Origin: Paenibacillus sp. NFR01
Lineage (GTDB): Bacteria > Bacillota > Bacilli > Paenibacillales > Paenibacillaceae
Direction of reading: 5' to 3'
DNA: 64,000 nucleotides
Assembly (NCBI RefSeq): GCF_900111565.1
Contig: NZ_FOIK01000002.1
Location: 682,001 to 746,000, forward strand
Part shown: piece by piece, positions 1 to 8,503 of the stretch
Layout: each line of letters begins with the position of its first letter
Numbering within the stretch: position 1 is the first letter of the stretch
The notes under the pieces: model-generated
Seen by the model: the letters and a program-made list of their open reading frames with translations, nothing else
The model's database searches: none
Told to the model about the DNA's origin: nothing
Made by a program: the position numbers and the translations under genes

Positions 1-1856
1 AGGCCCGGATTGGCGACGGTTACCCGATTGCCCAGGATCGTGACTTTGTCCGTATCGTCCGCCGGAATAGAAGCCGTCTCAGTATGCGTGGTTTCATTGT
101 AGATTGTAATCGTCTTGCCGGCGGCCGACTGAACCGGTTCGCTGTACGTCAACACCAAGGCGCTGCCCGGCAGTACCTGCTTCGCGTGATTGGACGGCGT
201 CCAGCCGGTTATGGCAGGCGGCGTAATGTCCGCCACCGTAAAGTCCCAGCCGGTCGCCCCGGCAACGCCTTCGGCGAAATTGCCTGCTGCATCGGTAAAG
301 GCGCCTTCCGGCACCGTTACATAATAAGCTTCACTTTCTTCCAGCACAGCCGGTTGGATCGTCACATTTGCCCCCTGAATCGTGACGCGCGACGTATCGT
401 CCGCGGCAATCGTGTCCGCCACGCTGCCATCTGTACGGTGCAGCACAATCGGCTGCCCCGCCGCGGCTCGAACCGGCTCATTGAACGTCAACACCAGATT
501 GCTGCTTGGCAGCACCTGCACGGCATGGGCGGCAGGCAACTTCGCATTCACCCGGGGCCCTATCAGGTCCGGGGTCGATAGCCGCCATACTGTTGCGCCG
601 GTCAGTCCGGCAAAGGGATTGCCCGCCAAATCGACAATGGCGCCGGGTTCGACGGTAACCGCATATTCCGTCAGTTCATCCAGTCCGTGATTCAGCAGCG
701 TGACCTTGTTGCCGCTGATGCTGACATGCGCGGCATCGCTCGCAGAATATTCGCCGACAAGGGTATCGTTATTCTTGCGCAGCACGATTTTGCCGGAGCC
801 GGCAAATACCGGTTCGTTAAAGGCCAATACCCAATCCTCGCCCGACTGCGCTTTGGTCAGCAGGCCGGCCGGGGCCGGAGCGGCCGCCAGCTCGGGAGGC
901 GTCGTATCCGGAATATAGGATGCGGTTGCCAGCACATTCGGCAGCCCCTGGATCACGCCAACACTGGCTTCAGGCGTTACTTCCGCATAGAGATAATGAC
1001 CGAGGTCATCAGAAGTAATTATGTATGTCCCGGAAGTTGCGCCGGCAATGGCCGTTTTGTCCGATCCGTCCGCTTCTCTGCCCCGGTACCATTGATAGGA
1101 AGCACCGGCTTCGGGGTCGTTTTCGACATCGTAATAATCGTAGCGTGCCGTCAACTGCGCGCCAACTTTCAGTTCGCCTTCCATCCGTCCGTTTTTAATG
1201 CCCGGACCGTCGTTGGCATCCAGCAAGTTCACAATATACGAGACGTTGGAGGTACTCGTTTTGCCCACGTAATTGGAGAGCAGCGCCGTCGAATCCGCCA
1301 GGGTGACTACGCCGTCGCGGTTGATGTCGAGCCGGTTGATTTCCTGCGGAGACAGCGTTAGTTTGCTGTTGACGACCTTGATGATATAAAGCGCATCGGC
1401 CGATGTGATTTGCCCGTCGCCGTTGATGTCCCCCGTCTTGGAGACCTCAAGCACCCAGCTATCGACAACCGGAGCCGTCCCGGATTTTTCGGCGCGGAGT
1501 TCGATATCGGCCCTGCCTGCTCCTAGCACATTCAGGATTAATATTTTTCCATCGATGGATGCCGTCACCAAAGGGCTTTTGGATAGGGCAGACCATTGCA
1601 TGGAATTGTCGAAATTCCACGAATGATGTTCAGTCAGGTCAATCCGAATGGTCGTGCCTGACACTTGGATAGGGGTTCCACCGTTGTTGAGCCAACCGAT
1701 GCCCGTACTGTTAACCGGGTCCAAAATAGCTGCAGAAGATGCGGGAGCTGCCGAGACCACGCCTCCCAGCGGCGCAGCGGCCAACAATGTGCACAGCAAC
1801 AGCAGTTTGGTTCGATGTCTTGCAAATTGGGGATGATGGTACAATGCGTTTTTCAT
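1..1856 (-). CDS. Secreted dockerin / SbsA-type Ig-like repeat protein, C-terminus cut by window edge
   Basis: The frame is open from an ATG at 1856, behind a GGAAAGG ribosome site, to the window edge, so at least 618 residues are visible and the C-terminus is missing. Residues 1-37 form a signal peptide (KLLLLCTLLAAAPLG, cleavage near VSAAP). Residues about 140-197 form a type I dockerin with two calcium loops (DINGDGQITSAD and DINRDGVVTLAD). A beta domain with the motif SYQWYR follows at 221-300. Then come at least three SbsA-like Ig repeats, each with an FNEPV- or YSEPV-like strand and a VTIxGNxV strand. Dockerins bind cohesins in cellulosomes, but in Paenibacillus-type bacteria they also occur singly on secreted enzymes and adhesins. 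An SLH or catalytic module could lie beyond the edge. It is a surface or extracellular protein; its ligand is unknown. Confidence 0.85.
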   Translation of the reverse strand, partial: MKNALYHHPQFARHRTKLLLLCTLLAAAPLGGVVSAAPASSAAILDPVNSTGIGWLNNGGTPIQVSGTTIRIDLTEHHSWNFDNSMQWSALSKSPLVTASIDGKILILNVLGAGRADIELRAEKSGTAPVVDSWVLEVSKTGDINGDGQITSADALYIIKVVNSKLTLSPQEINRLDINRDGVVTLADSTALLSNYVGKTSTSNVSYIVNLLDANDGPGIKNGRMEGELKVGAQLTARYDYYDVENDPEAGASYQWYRGREADGSDKTAIAGATSGTYIITSDDLGHYLYAEVTPEASVGVIQGLPNVLATASYIPDTTPPELAAAPAPAGLLTKAQSGEDWVLAFNEPVFAGSGKIVLRKNNDTLVGEYSASDAAHVSISGNKVTLLNHGLDELTEYAVTVEPGAIVDLAGNPFAGLTGATVWRLSTPDLIGPRVNAKLPAAHAVQVLPSSNLVLTFNEPVRAAAGQPIVLHRTDGSVADTIAADDTSRVTIQGANVTIQPAVLEESEAYYVTVPEGAFTDAAGNFAEGVAGATGWDFTVADITPPAITGWTPSNHAKQVLPGSALVLTYSEPVQSAAGKTITIYNETTHTETASIPADDTDKVTILGNRVTVANPG

Positions 1857-1982
1857 GCTGTACACTTTCCTTTCCTGATATCCTCAACCTCGAGGCTGAC
1901 TTCATAAAAAATTCTCCCTGCTATCCATATTTCGGACTAATGTGTGACTTTTGTTATAGACGAACAATATAATTTGCACAAA

Positions 1983-2025
1983 ATAAAAAGCCAACCCGGG
2001 TTTAAAGTCCCGATTTGGCTTTTAT
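1983..2025. terminator. Intrinsic terminator, both orientations
   Basis: AAAAGCCAA and TTGGCTTTT arms enclose a CCCGGG/TCCCG inner stem, with T-rich sequence on both outer sides. It lies upstream of the dockerin gene. The rest of 1857-2233 has no supportable gene; it holds this hairpin, a second terminator at 2126-2213 and a short open frame without a clear start. Confidence 0.7.
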
Positions 2026-2125
2026 AATCAGAAATTGGCATATTTTGTCGATGAACTCATTCGAATTCGCTCCAGCCGATTGCAGCTGCTGCTTCACGAA
2101 TTCCGATTTCAGTTTAAATAACAGC

Positions 2126-2213
2126 AAAAAAAGCGAAGGTCATCCCCTATCGGCCGCAATCTGCAGCCTGTAAGCAACCGCGGTAACGGGTGCAGGGGAA
2201 TTGCCTTCGCTTT
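2126..2213 (-). terminator. Terminator of ppaC with a long apical loop
   Basis: On the minus strand AAAGCGAAGG pairs with CCTTCGCTTT and inner AGGGG pairs with CCCCT. The descending arm runs into seven T residues. About 40 nt in the loop can fold again (GCGGTTGC region). It starts about 20 nt after the pyrophosphatase stop codon. Confidence 0.75.
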
Positions 2214-2233
2214 GTTTTCTCAAAAAAGATTGC

Positions 2234-3166
2234 TTACAGCTTGGAGATCGTTTCGGTCAAGACCGGCACGATTTGCGATTTGCGGGATACAACGCCCTTC
2301 AGAACCGCTTTATTGTCGTCCAGCTTCACGCCATAAGCCTGCTCTACCGCACCGGCCAGCTTGCCGAGCGCCAGGCCGACGGAGTCGTTGTTCAGGATGT
2401 CGGTTACGACAAACAGGAACAAGTCCAGGCCTTTGTTAGAGACGATCAGGTTCAGTGCATCTTCCAGTTCTGCTTGCTTGGAGAGCACGTCATTGATGTC
2501 TACGGCATTGACTTGGGCAATCTCGACTTTATGAGCGCCCATCGTAAACTCCTTGGAATCAAGGGAAATCAGTTGTGCAATGCTCTTGTCGCTGAGGTCG
2601 GCGCCGGCTTTCAGCATTTCCAGGCCGTAGCTGTCTTTGTCGACTCCGGCGATTTCAGCCAGTTCCGTTGCCGCGGCAATGTCTTCCGGCGTGCAGGTCG
2701 GCGATTTGAACAGCAAGGAGTCGGAAACGATGGCAGACAGCATAAGTCCGGCAATGGCCTTCGGAATGGCTACGCCGTTCTCTTTGTACAGCTTGTTCAG
2801 AATCGTTGCGGTGCAGCCCACCGGTTCTGCGCGGTAGTACAGCGGATGCGCGGTTTCAAAGTTGGCGATCCGGTGATGGTCGATAACCTCCACCACGCGT
2901 ACTTGATCGATATCGCCGGCGCTTTGCTGGCGTTCGTTATGGTCAACCAGGATGACCTGTTTGGCTTCTTCTGCCACTTTCTCCACGTGGCGCGGAGCTT
3001 CCACGCCGAAATAGTTCAGGGCAAAAGCGGTTTCTCCGCCGACTTCGCCCAGGCGAACCGCTTCAGCGTCCCAGCCCAGTTCTTTCTTGAGCGCAGCGTA
3101 GGCAATTGCCGAACAAATCGTATCCGTATCCGGATTTTTGTGTCCAAAAACGAGCGTTTTTTCCAT
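2234..3166 (-). CDS. ppaC: Manganese-dependent inorganic pyrophosphatase (family II)
   Basis: Hydrolyses pyrophosphate to two phosphates in the cytoplasm, pulling biosynthetic reactions forward. It is a 310-residue DHH-family phosphoesterase, the usual length. Metal ligands are visible: H9, D13 and D15 in [10 protein letters not shown]75 in ILVDHNE, the DHH triad at 96-98, and an aspartate in IVSDSLLF. The C-terminal domain carries the substrate-binding SRKSQIVP motif. A TTG six bases upstream is also in frame but touches the AAGGAGA ribosome site, so the ATG at 3166, with a 7-nt spacer, is the better start. It is monocistronic and closed by its own terminator. Confidence 0.95.
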   Translation of the reverse strand: MEKTLVFGHKNPDTDTICSAIAYAALKKELGWDAEAVRLGEVGGETAFALNYFGVEAPRHVEKVAEEAKQVILVDHNERQQSAGDIDQVRVVEVIDHHRIANFETAHPLYYRAEPVGCTATILNKLYKENGVAIPKAIAGLMLSAIVSDSLLFKSPTCTPEDIAAATELAEIAGVDKDSYGLEMLKAGADLSDKSIAQLISLDSKEFTMGAHKVEIAQVNAVDINDVLSKQAELEDALNLIVSNKGLDLFLFVVTDILNNDSVGLALGKLAGAVEQAYGVKLDDNKAVLKGVVSRKSQIVPVLTETISKL

Positions 3167-3233
3167 TTCCAATCTCCTTACTTAGGTTTTTGTGAACTAA
3201 ATATACCATAGATCGGCAGGAACAAGCCAGACT

Positions 3234-3911
3234 CTAGCTTTCTGACCAAGTGATAGTGAAGATGTTGAAGCCGGGCTTGGCCGTCGAAGGCTTGCCGACA
3301 ATGGATACCGGACTGGTGCCGCCGAGTCTGCCGCTGATTTTGACGGAGCTGGCGCTTACGGACTGCGAGGCATTGTCAAGCCGTTTAATTCGGGCATATT
3401 CACTGTACACGAAACCCATCGTATCCAGCGTTTCCTGCGTCGAATAGCTGAACGCCGCTTTTTTCACCCCGTTTGCATTGGTGTCCACGGTAATGGTCAA
3501 CACGGCATCCTGCGGGATCGGAAAATCCGCCGGCAGGTTAACCGGCCGGGCCACTGTTTCTACCGGCGTGCCGCCGGAATTGCCGGAGCCGGAGCTGCCC
3601 GATGAACCGGCGTTTACCGCACCTTCGCCGATCCTTACCTTGCCGTTTGCGGCGTCATAGTAGACGGGTACATGCAGGGCGTCGGCGACCGAGCGGACCG
3701 GCAGATAGGTCAGGCCGTTGTAGGTGATCGGCGTCAGCGTTTTGCCGTTGCCGTCCCTCAGCCAATACGGGCTGCCGTCGACCACGACGCCGATGCCATG
3801 ATTCAGGTAAGCCTTGATTTGCTCCAGCTTGGTTCCCGCATAGACCCCGGCCGAGCCGGTGACGGCCATGCCTGCAGCCACAAGGGCGATCAGCCATTTT
3901 TTATTGTTCAT
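3234..3911 (-). CDS. Secreted stalk-domain (copper amine oxidase N-terminal-like) protein
   Basis: A 225-residue exported protein. Residues 1-25 are a signal peptide (KKWLIALVAAGMAVTG, cleavage near VYAGT). Residues about 35-95 form a copper-amine-oxidase N1-like stalk domain (VVVDGSPY, LPVRSVADAL, YYDAANGKVRIG), which is common on Paenibacillus surface proteins and does not itself imply oxidase activity. A Gly/Ser-rich linker at 97-115 leads to a C-terminal beta-rich domain with no recognised motif. No catalytic residues, membrane anchor or SLH domain are seen. GAGAGGATT precedes the ATG. It may be a cell-wall-associated accessory protein; the function is unknown. Confidence 0.8.
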   Translation of the reverse strand: MNNKKWLIALVAAGMAVTGSAGVYAGTKLEQIKAYLNHGIGVVVDGSPYWLRDGNGKTLTPITYNGLTYLPVRSVADALHVPVYYDAANGKVRIGEGAVNAGSSGSSGSGNSGGTPVETVARPVNLPADFPIPQDAVLTITVDTNANGVKKAAFSYSTQETLDTMGFVYSEYARIKRLDNASQSVSASSVKISGRLGGTSPVSIVGKPSTAKPGFNIFTITWSES

Positions 3912-3996
3912 CGCAATCCTCTCCCTGGTACGAATAGTTTTGGGCGCTGCTATAACCTCGTAATATATTTAACACGGGGAGAGGGTTTCGACCCTC

Positions 3997-4686
3997 CTAG
4001 CGGACGATGGCCAGCAGCTCGGCCAGATCCCTAATTTCGTATTTGGGCTTCAGCCCGCTGCCGTTGGTTTTGTTCAAAGGATTGAACCAGCACGTATCAA
4101 TGCCATAGTTGATGCCGCCCTGGATGTCGGAAGTCAGCGAATCGCCGACGATCAGCACGCGGGCCTTATCGGCTGCGGACAAGCCCAGTTTGGCGAAGGC
4201 ATAATCAAAAATGCCCGTCTCCGGCTTCTGGCTGCCGGCCACCTCGGAAATAATAATCTCCTCGAATGCTTCCCGCAGCGGCGAACCGCCGATCCGCGAG
4301 AGCTGCACATCCCGGATGCCGTTGGTGATCACCGCGAGCCGGCAGTCCTTCAGCGCTCCGAGCAGCTCCACCGCCCCTTGGATAAGGAACGTTCCTTCGC
4401 CCAGAAAGCGCAAATAGGCATCACTGAAGGCTTCAGGATCGTATTCCAGTTTATTTTCGGCAAACAAGCGGTTAAACCGCTCTACCCGCAGTACCGCGGA
4501 GGAGATGCGTCCCTGCTCCAGATCCTTCCACAGCGCAGCGTTGATCGCCTTGTAGCTGTCCGCATACGTTTCCGCACCCGTCGGCAGCCCGAAATGGGCA
4601 AAAGCCTGGTACAACGCATTGCTTTCCGCCATGCCGTAATCAAACAGCGTATCGTCGGCGTCGAATAAAATCACATCGTATTTCAT
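3997..4686 (-). CDS. HAD-family noncanonical pyrimidine nucleotidase, YjjG type
   Basis: A 229-residue HAD hydrolase predicted to dephosphorylate nucleoside monophosphates; YjjG homologues act on damaged or noncanonical pyrimidine nucleotides. Motif I is DADDTLFD (nucleophile D9, acid/base D11), followed by an alpha-helical cap. Motif II is VITNGIRD, the motif III lysine lies in GSQKPETGIFDY, and motif IV is GDSLTSDIQGG. Length and motifs match the YjjG/YfnB group. AGGAGG lies upstream of the ATG. It is transcribed away from the tagO-like gene and shares an 85-nt intergenic region with it. Exact substrates cannot be read from sequence. Confidence 0.88.
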   Translation of the reverse strand: MKYDVILFDADDTLFDYGMAESNALYQAFAHFGLPTGAETYADSYKAINAALWKDLEQGRISSAVLRVERFNRLFAENKLEYDPEAFSDAYLRFLGEGTFLIQGAVELLGALKDCRLAVITNGIRDVQLSRIGGSPLREAFEEIIISEVAGSQKPETGIFDYAFAKLGLSAADKARVLIVGDSLTSDIQGGINYGIDTCWFNPLNKTNGSGLKPKYEIRDLAELLAIVR

Positions 4687-4771
4687 GCCGGAATTCCCTC
4701 CTGGTTCGTCTAATCGACATTGGTATGTCTTCTGCGATATAATTTAGAGGACATGCTTAAATAAATCAACG

Positions 4772-5743
4772 GTGGTGATTGTCATTTTTTACGTCTTATC
4801 GTTTCTGCTGTCGTTTTTTATTGTCAATGCGCTGATTCCTCCGCTGGCCAAGCTGGCATTCCGGCTTGATTTTGTCGACCGGCCCCGTAAGGACGTCGAA
4901 CGCAAAATTCACCGTGAACCGATTCCGCTGACCGCAAGCTATGCCATCTTTATCGGTTTTTTCATTACATACCTGGTTACCGCCCGCGATTTTTCGCTGG
5001 AGACGCTCGCGCTGTTTGTCGGCGGGGTGCTCCTGCTTACCATAGGCACGATTGATGATTGGTACAAAACCAAAGGCAAAGACTTTCCCGCGCTGCCCAA
5101 ATTCCTGGTGCAGATTACGGCGGCCGTGCTTGTCTACCTCTCCGGGAATGCATTTACCGGATTTTATAATCCCTTCTCCGGGGAATACCTGGTTCTGCCG
5201 GTCGTGCTGCAATTTCTGCTGACCATCATTTGGATCTTCGGCGTGACGACGGTCATCAATTTCTCCGACGGCATGGATGGACTTGCGGGCGGCCTGACGG
5301 CGATTTCGGCGGCTACACTGTTTGTCGTAGCATTGGCCAAAGGCCAATCCGCTTCGGCGCTGATGGCGATTACGCTCGTTGGCGTAACCCTTGCTTATTT
5401 ACGTTATAACAAACCGCCGGCCAAAATCTTCATGGGCGACGCCGGAGCGACCTTCCTCGGCTTCATGCTCGCCGTCATCGCGCTGGATGGCGCGTTCAAG
5501 CAGGCGACTGTGTTGTCGCTGTTTATTCCGATTCTGGCGCTCGGCGTGCCGATCTTCGACAATCTGTTCGTCGTGATTAAACGCTTCATGCAGCGCAAGC
5601 CGATCTACCAGGCGGATGCCACGCAGGTGCATTACCGGCTGCTGAAAGCCGGGCTCACCCAGAAGCAGGTGGTCGCCGTGCTGTATCTCGTCAGCGTTTG
5701 CCTGTCGCTATCGTCGATCATCCTGCTGCTGATTCAAACCTAA
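4772..5743 (+). CDS. tagO: Undecaprenyl-phosphate N-acetylhexosaminyl-1-phosphate transferase (TagO/WecA family)
   Basis: Polytopic membrane enzyme of the MraY/WecA family (323 aa, about 10-11 membrane segments) that transfers a sugar-1-phosphate from UDP-GlcNAc to undecaprenyl phosphate, starting teichoic acid or another wall-linked glycan. Family motifs are DDW in the second cytoplasmic loop, NFSDGMDGLAGG (catalytic Asp region), GDAGATFLGF and a terminal QVHYRLLKAG histidine motif. The start is uncertain. GTG at 4772 or 4775 lies within GGTGGTG, which itself looks like a ribosome site, and a rare ATT at 4784 would then be ideally spaced; no ATG is available nearby. The exact role (wall teichoic acid versus secondary wall polysaccharide that anchors SLH proteins) is not decidable here. 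Confidence 0.88.
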   Translation: MVIVIFYVLSFLLSFFIVNALIPPLAKLAFRLDFVDRPRKDVERKIHREPIPLTASYAIFIGFFITYLVTARDFSLETLALFVGGVLLLTIGTIDDWYKTKGKDFPALPKFLVQITAAVLVYLSGNAFTGFYNPFSGEYLVLPVVLQFLLTIIWIFGVTTVINFSDGMDGLAGGLTAISAATLFVVALAKGQSASALMAITLVGVTLAYLRYNKPPAKIFMGDAGATFLGFMLAVIALDGAFKQATVLSLFIPILALGVPIFDNLFVVIKRFMQRKPIYQADATQVHYRLLKAGLTQKQVVAVLYLVSVCLSLSSIILLLIQT

Positions 5744-5817
5744 AGATGATGGATGCGACAGCCGCCAGATTTTTCGCATTCGCTGATTCATACACCCTCT
5801 CACAGGAAAAATAGGCA

Positions 5818-5843
5818 GAAAAACTCCCGCTAATTTGCGGGAG
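5818..5843 (-). terminator. Terminator for mug
   Basis: CTCCCGC and GCGGGAG arms around a 6-nt loop; on the minus strand the hairpin is followed by TTTTT. Confidence 0.7.
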
Positions 5844-5877
5844 GCCGCCGCCTTCCGCTGCAACCATCAAGCATACA

Positions 5878-5908
5878 AAAAAGCCGCTGCGTTCAGCGGC
5901 TTTTTTGT
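5878..5908. terminator. Convergent terminator overlapping the mug stop codon
   Basis: AAAAAGCCGCTG-CGTT-CAGCGGCTTTTTT. It ends the tagO transcript on the plus strand. The mug stop codon (TGA at 5895-5893) and its last codons lie inside the stem. Confidence 0.85.
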
Positions 5909-6408
5909 ATGCATTCGCTCAGCTCCCGGTAGATGCCGACGATTTCTTCCAACGGCATGCGGACAAGGCCGCTGGAGGACGGGGCGACGAATTCGCGCAC
6001 CCCGTCGACGACCGGCACGCCCTCCTGAAACCCCCATCCCGCTTTGGCATTGCGGCTGAATTCGGTGTAGACGCCTTTGCCGACAAAACAGGCGATGTCC
6101 GGACGGTACCGCTCCAGCTTCTCGCGCAGTACTTCCCGCCCTTGCGCATATTCCTCGCGGGTAATATCCTCGGCGCCGCGCGTCGGGCGGGCGACGATAT
6201 TCGTGAAGCCGTAGCCCAGCTTCAGCAGTTCTCCATCCTCCGCGGCCCGGTACAGCCGCGGGGTCAGCCCGGACTGATGCAGAATGCGCCAGAAATTGTT
6301 GCGCGGATTGGCATAGTGATGGCCGAGCTCGCCGGAAATCGGGCTCGGATTAAAGCCGATAAATACGACCTGCAAACCATGGTCCAAATGATCGGGAATC
6401 TCGTTCAT
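5893..6408 (-). CDS. mug: Mismatch-specific (G:U/T) DNA glycosylase, Mug/TDG family
   Basis: A 171-residue uracil-DNA-glycosylase-fold enzyme expected to remove uracil or thymine mispaired with G and alkylated cytosine adducts, starting base excision repair. The catalytic-loop motif GFNPSPISGELGHHYA carries the Asn of the NPS motif, and NNFWRIL follows. The second motif is VAPSSSG. Length fits Mug (about 168 aa in E. coli). An AGGAGGTGAGCGCAA leader precedes the ATG. The gene converges on tagO, and its 3' end is embedded in the shared terminator stem. Confidence 0.92.
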   Translation of the reverse strand: MNEIPDHLDHGLQVVFIGFNPSPISGELGHHYANPRNNFWRILHQSGLTPRLYRAAEDGELLKLGYGFTNIVARPTRGAEDITREEYAQGREVLREKLERYRPDIACFVGKGVYTEFSRNAKAGWGFQEGVPVVDGVREFVAPSSSGLVRMPLEEIVGIYRELSECIQKSR

Positions 6409-6493
6409 TTGCGCTCACCTCCTGATGCAGGGCTAACCAAACGGCGGCAGACGCCCCTTTAAATCAGCCCGCGCCTTGAATGCCGCATACCGG

Positions 6494-8503
6494 CTAGCGG
6501 ATCAGCGCCTTCAGCGCCGGCGTAAGATCCTGTTCTTCGAGCATAACATAGTTGGCCGGCTCGTTGGGATCGGGATACTCTATTTTAACCAAATATGCCC
6601 CTGATGCACGTACTACATACCGCTGGCGGTCCAGCACATCCGCAATGGCTGCTTGATCTTCCGTCTTCCATGCTCGATTTTCGCCTTCGGCTTGGGTAAA
6701 ATAGGCCTGCAAATCCCCGTAATACCCGGCTTGATCAGTACCGCCCAAAGCACCGGGCACGATTTCCACGGACTTGATCTGCTGCGGTAGCGTGCGTATT
6801 TTAGCAGTATACCCGTTCTTCTCGAACCATGTCGTCATTTCGTCAAACGACGGATACCAATAATAACTGTAATAGGCCTGGTACCCGGACTCGTCCGGCT
6901 TGACGAGGGTTTGAAAGGACGCGTACGGCATCTGATTGCCCGTTTGATCCGCGTAGGACATGTTCAGGTTTTCTTTTTCAAGGAGCGCCTTGAGCTCGGC
7001 AACCTCTCCGGGATCGGAGATATTCAGCACCTTATCCCCGTTGGTGATCCGGAAGCCCTCCACTTCCGCATTCAAAGCGTACAGCTTGTATTCCTTCCGT
7101 TTGAACTCCGCATTCTCCATCAACGCTTTCAGTTCCGGTTCGAATCCCGCGGACGGCACCCAGTAGGCCCGGTGCAGGGTCCGGCCGTTATTCAGCTTAT
7201 ACACGAAATCATAATATCTGTATGTGCGATTCGAGTTTGCCGAAGTATCCATTACAGGACGGGCCGTTGCCAATGCCTGATGAAGCCCGCGCGCCGCCGC
7301 AATATAACTTTTATCAGAAGAAAACATCGGTTCCGCTTGAGACGGAGAGTCGGTCATAAACGAATCTTCGGCGTACATCCGGTACTCGTCTCCGACATAT
7401 GCAGCGGTGATGCGATCGGTATCCGGAACCCGGGCCTCATAGCCGTTCCAATTGCTCACCGGAAGGTAGATGACAATCCCAAGCAGCACAGCGTAAACCG
7501 CAAACTCCCGTACGGCTTTCCTTGAGAGCACATGCCAGGATTTGCGGATCACCATCTCCGCGGCGAGGTATCCGATCAGCGCCCCGGCCAGATAACCGGC
7601 GATAACCCAGCCCGGATACTTGTCTTTCAAGCTGCCGAAATACGTACCGCACAGCAGCATCGCGCATAACATGACTCCCGCTTTAAACAATGGATTGAAA
7701 TAAGTGAATACAATGGCATAACCCGACTTCTCGGCGTGGCGTTTCCGGTACAGCAAATACGAAAGCGCAGTGAACAGCACGCTAAGCCCGGCATACACCC
7801 AAAGCTTCACCCCACCGACCGGAGAACTGACTGCAAACAGCATGGTGTATACCGGCGACCAGTCCCCCATGTCTCCGTATATGCCGTCATAATTGGGATA
7901 CCCGTACAAATACATGCTAAAATGCTTGTCGAGCAGCATGAGCAAGAAAGCGGGCAGCAGCATTAATATGTAAATCACAATGCCCTGAAGCACGGTCTGT
8001 CCCATGCAAATTCCGACAAAAACGCTGAACACATAGAAAAATAGCGTGATGACGCTTGCGGTGACGCACCAGTTCCATACGTCGGCCGCCTGATAAGCGT
8101 AGCCGTTCGAATCGAGCGGCATCAGGAGACCCGACAGCAAGCTGACCAGCCATACCGGCACCAGCAGAAGGAACAGGCCGCTGGCCATATGGTTGAACAG
8201 CAGCTGTCCGCGTCGCAGCGGCAGGCTATGCCATAAATCGGACGGATGTTTCGCCTGCAGGTAACGGAATTGGAACAAGGCCGCGGCAACCGGCACGATC
8301 AGGATAAACAGTGTCTGCACGTTGTCTGCGATTTGAAAAAGATTGTGTATCTCCTGCGCCGGCACATCCTCCTGATGCGCTAGCAGCATCTGCAGCGGCA
8401 AAGCAAACAAAAGCCCCAGCAAATAGATGATTCCGACCCAGCCGTGCTGGCGCATATTTTGGCGGAGGACTCCGCCGTTAAACAAGTAGCGGCTGCGCGT
8501 CAT
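6494..8503 (-). CDS. ABC-2 type transporter permease with large extracytoplasmic/C-terminal domain
   Basis: A 669-residue permease partner of the adjacent ATPase. The N-terminal half has about ten hydrophobic segments (ABC-2 layout; first at GWVGIIYLLGLLFALP). After a last segment at AVLLGIVIYLP comes a hydrophilic domain of about 300 residues ending at the C-terminus, as in Bacillus YtrC/YtrD-like permeases with an extra domain. An ATG at 8524 is also in frame, but the ATG at 8503 follows GGGGGAT at 9 nt and leaves only a 26-nt overlap with the ATPase gene. It is the third gene of a GntR-ATPase-permease operon; such operons are usually induced by cell-wall antibiotics. The substrate is unknown. 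Confidence 0.85.
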   Translation of the reverse strand: MTRSRYLFNGGVLRQNMRQHGWVGIIYLLGLLFALPLQMLLAHQEDVPAQEIHNLFQIADNVQTLFILIVPVAAALFQFRYLQAKHPSDLWHSLPLRRGQLLFNHMASGLFLLLVPVWLVSLLSGLLMPLDSNGYAYQAADVWNWCVTASVITLFFYVFSVFVGICMGQTVLQGIVIYILMLLPAFLLMLLDKHFSMYLYGYPNYDGIYGDMGDWSPVYTMLFAVSSPVGGVKLWVYAGLSVLFTALSYLLYRKRHAEKSGYAIVFTYFNPLFKAGVMLCAMLLCGTYFGSLKDKYPGWVIAGYLAGALIGYLAAEMVIRKSWHVLSRKAVREFAVYAVLLGIVIYLPVSNWNGYEARVPDTDRITAAYVGDEYRMYAEDSFMTDSPSQAEPMFSSDKSYIAAARGLHQALATARPVMDTSANSNRTYRYYDFVYKLNNGRTLHRAYWVPSAGFEPELKALMENAEFKRKEYKLYALNAEVEGFRITNGDKVLNISDPGEVAELKALLEKENLNMSYADQTGNQMPYASFQTLVKPDESGYQAYYSYYWYPSFDEMTTWFEKNGYTAKIRTLPQQIKSVEIVPGALGGTDQAGYYGDLQAYFTQAEGENRAWKTEDQAAIADVLDRQRYVVRASGAYLVKIEYPDPNEPANYVMLEEQDLTPALKALIR

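Noticed and set aside
2002..2127. 42-codon minus-strand frame ending in the terminator at 1983-2025
   Set aside because: Reads plausibly (FKLKSEFVKQQLQSAGANSN) but has no start with a ribosome site and overlaps two terminators; at best a gene remnant.
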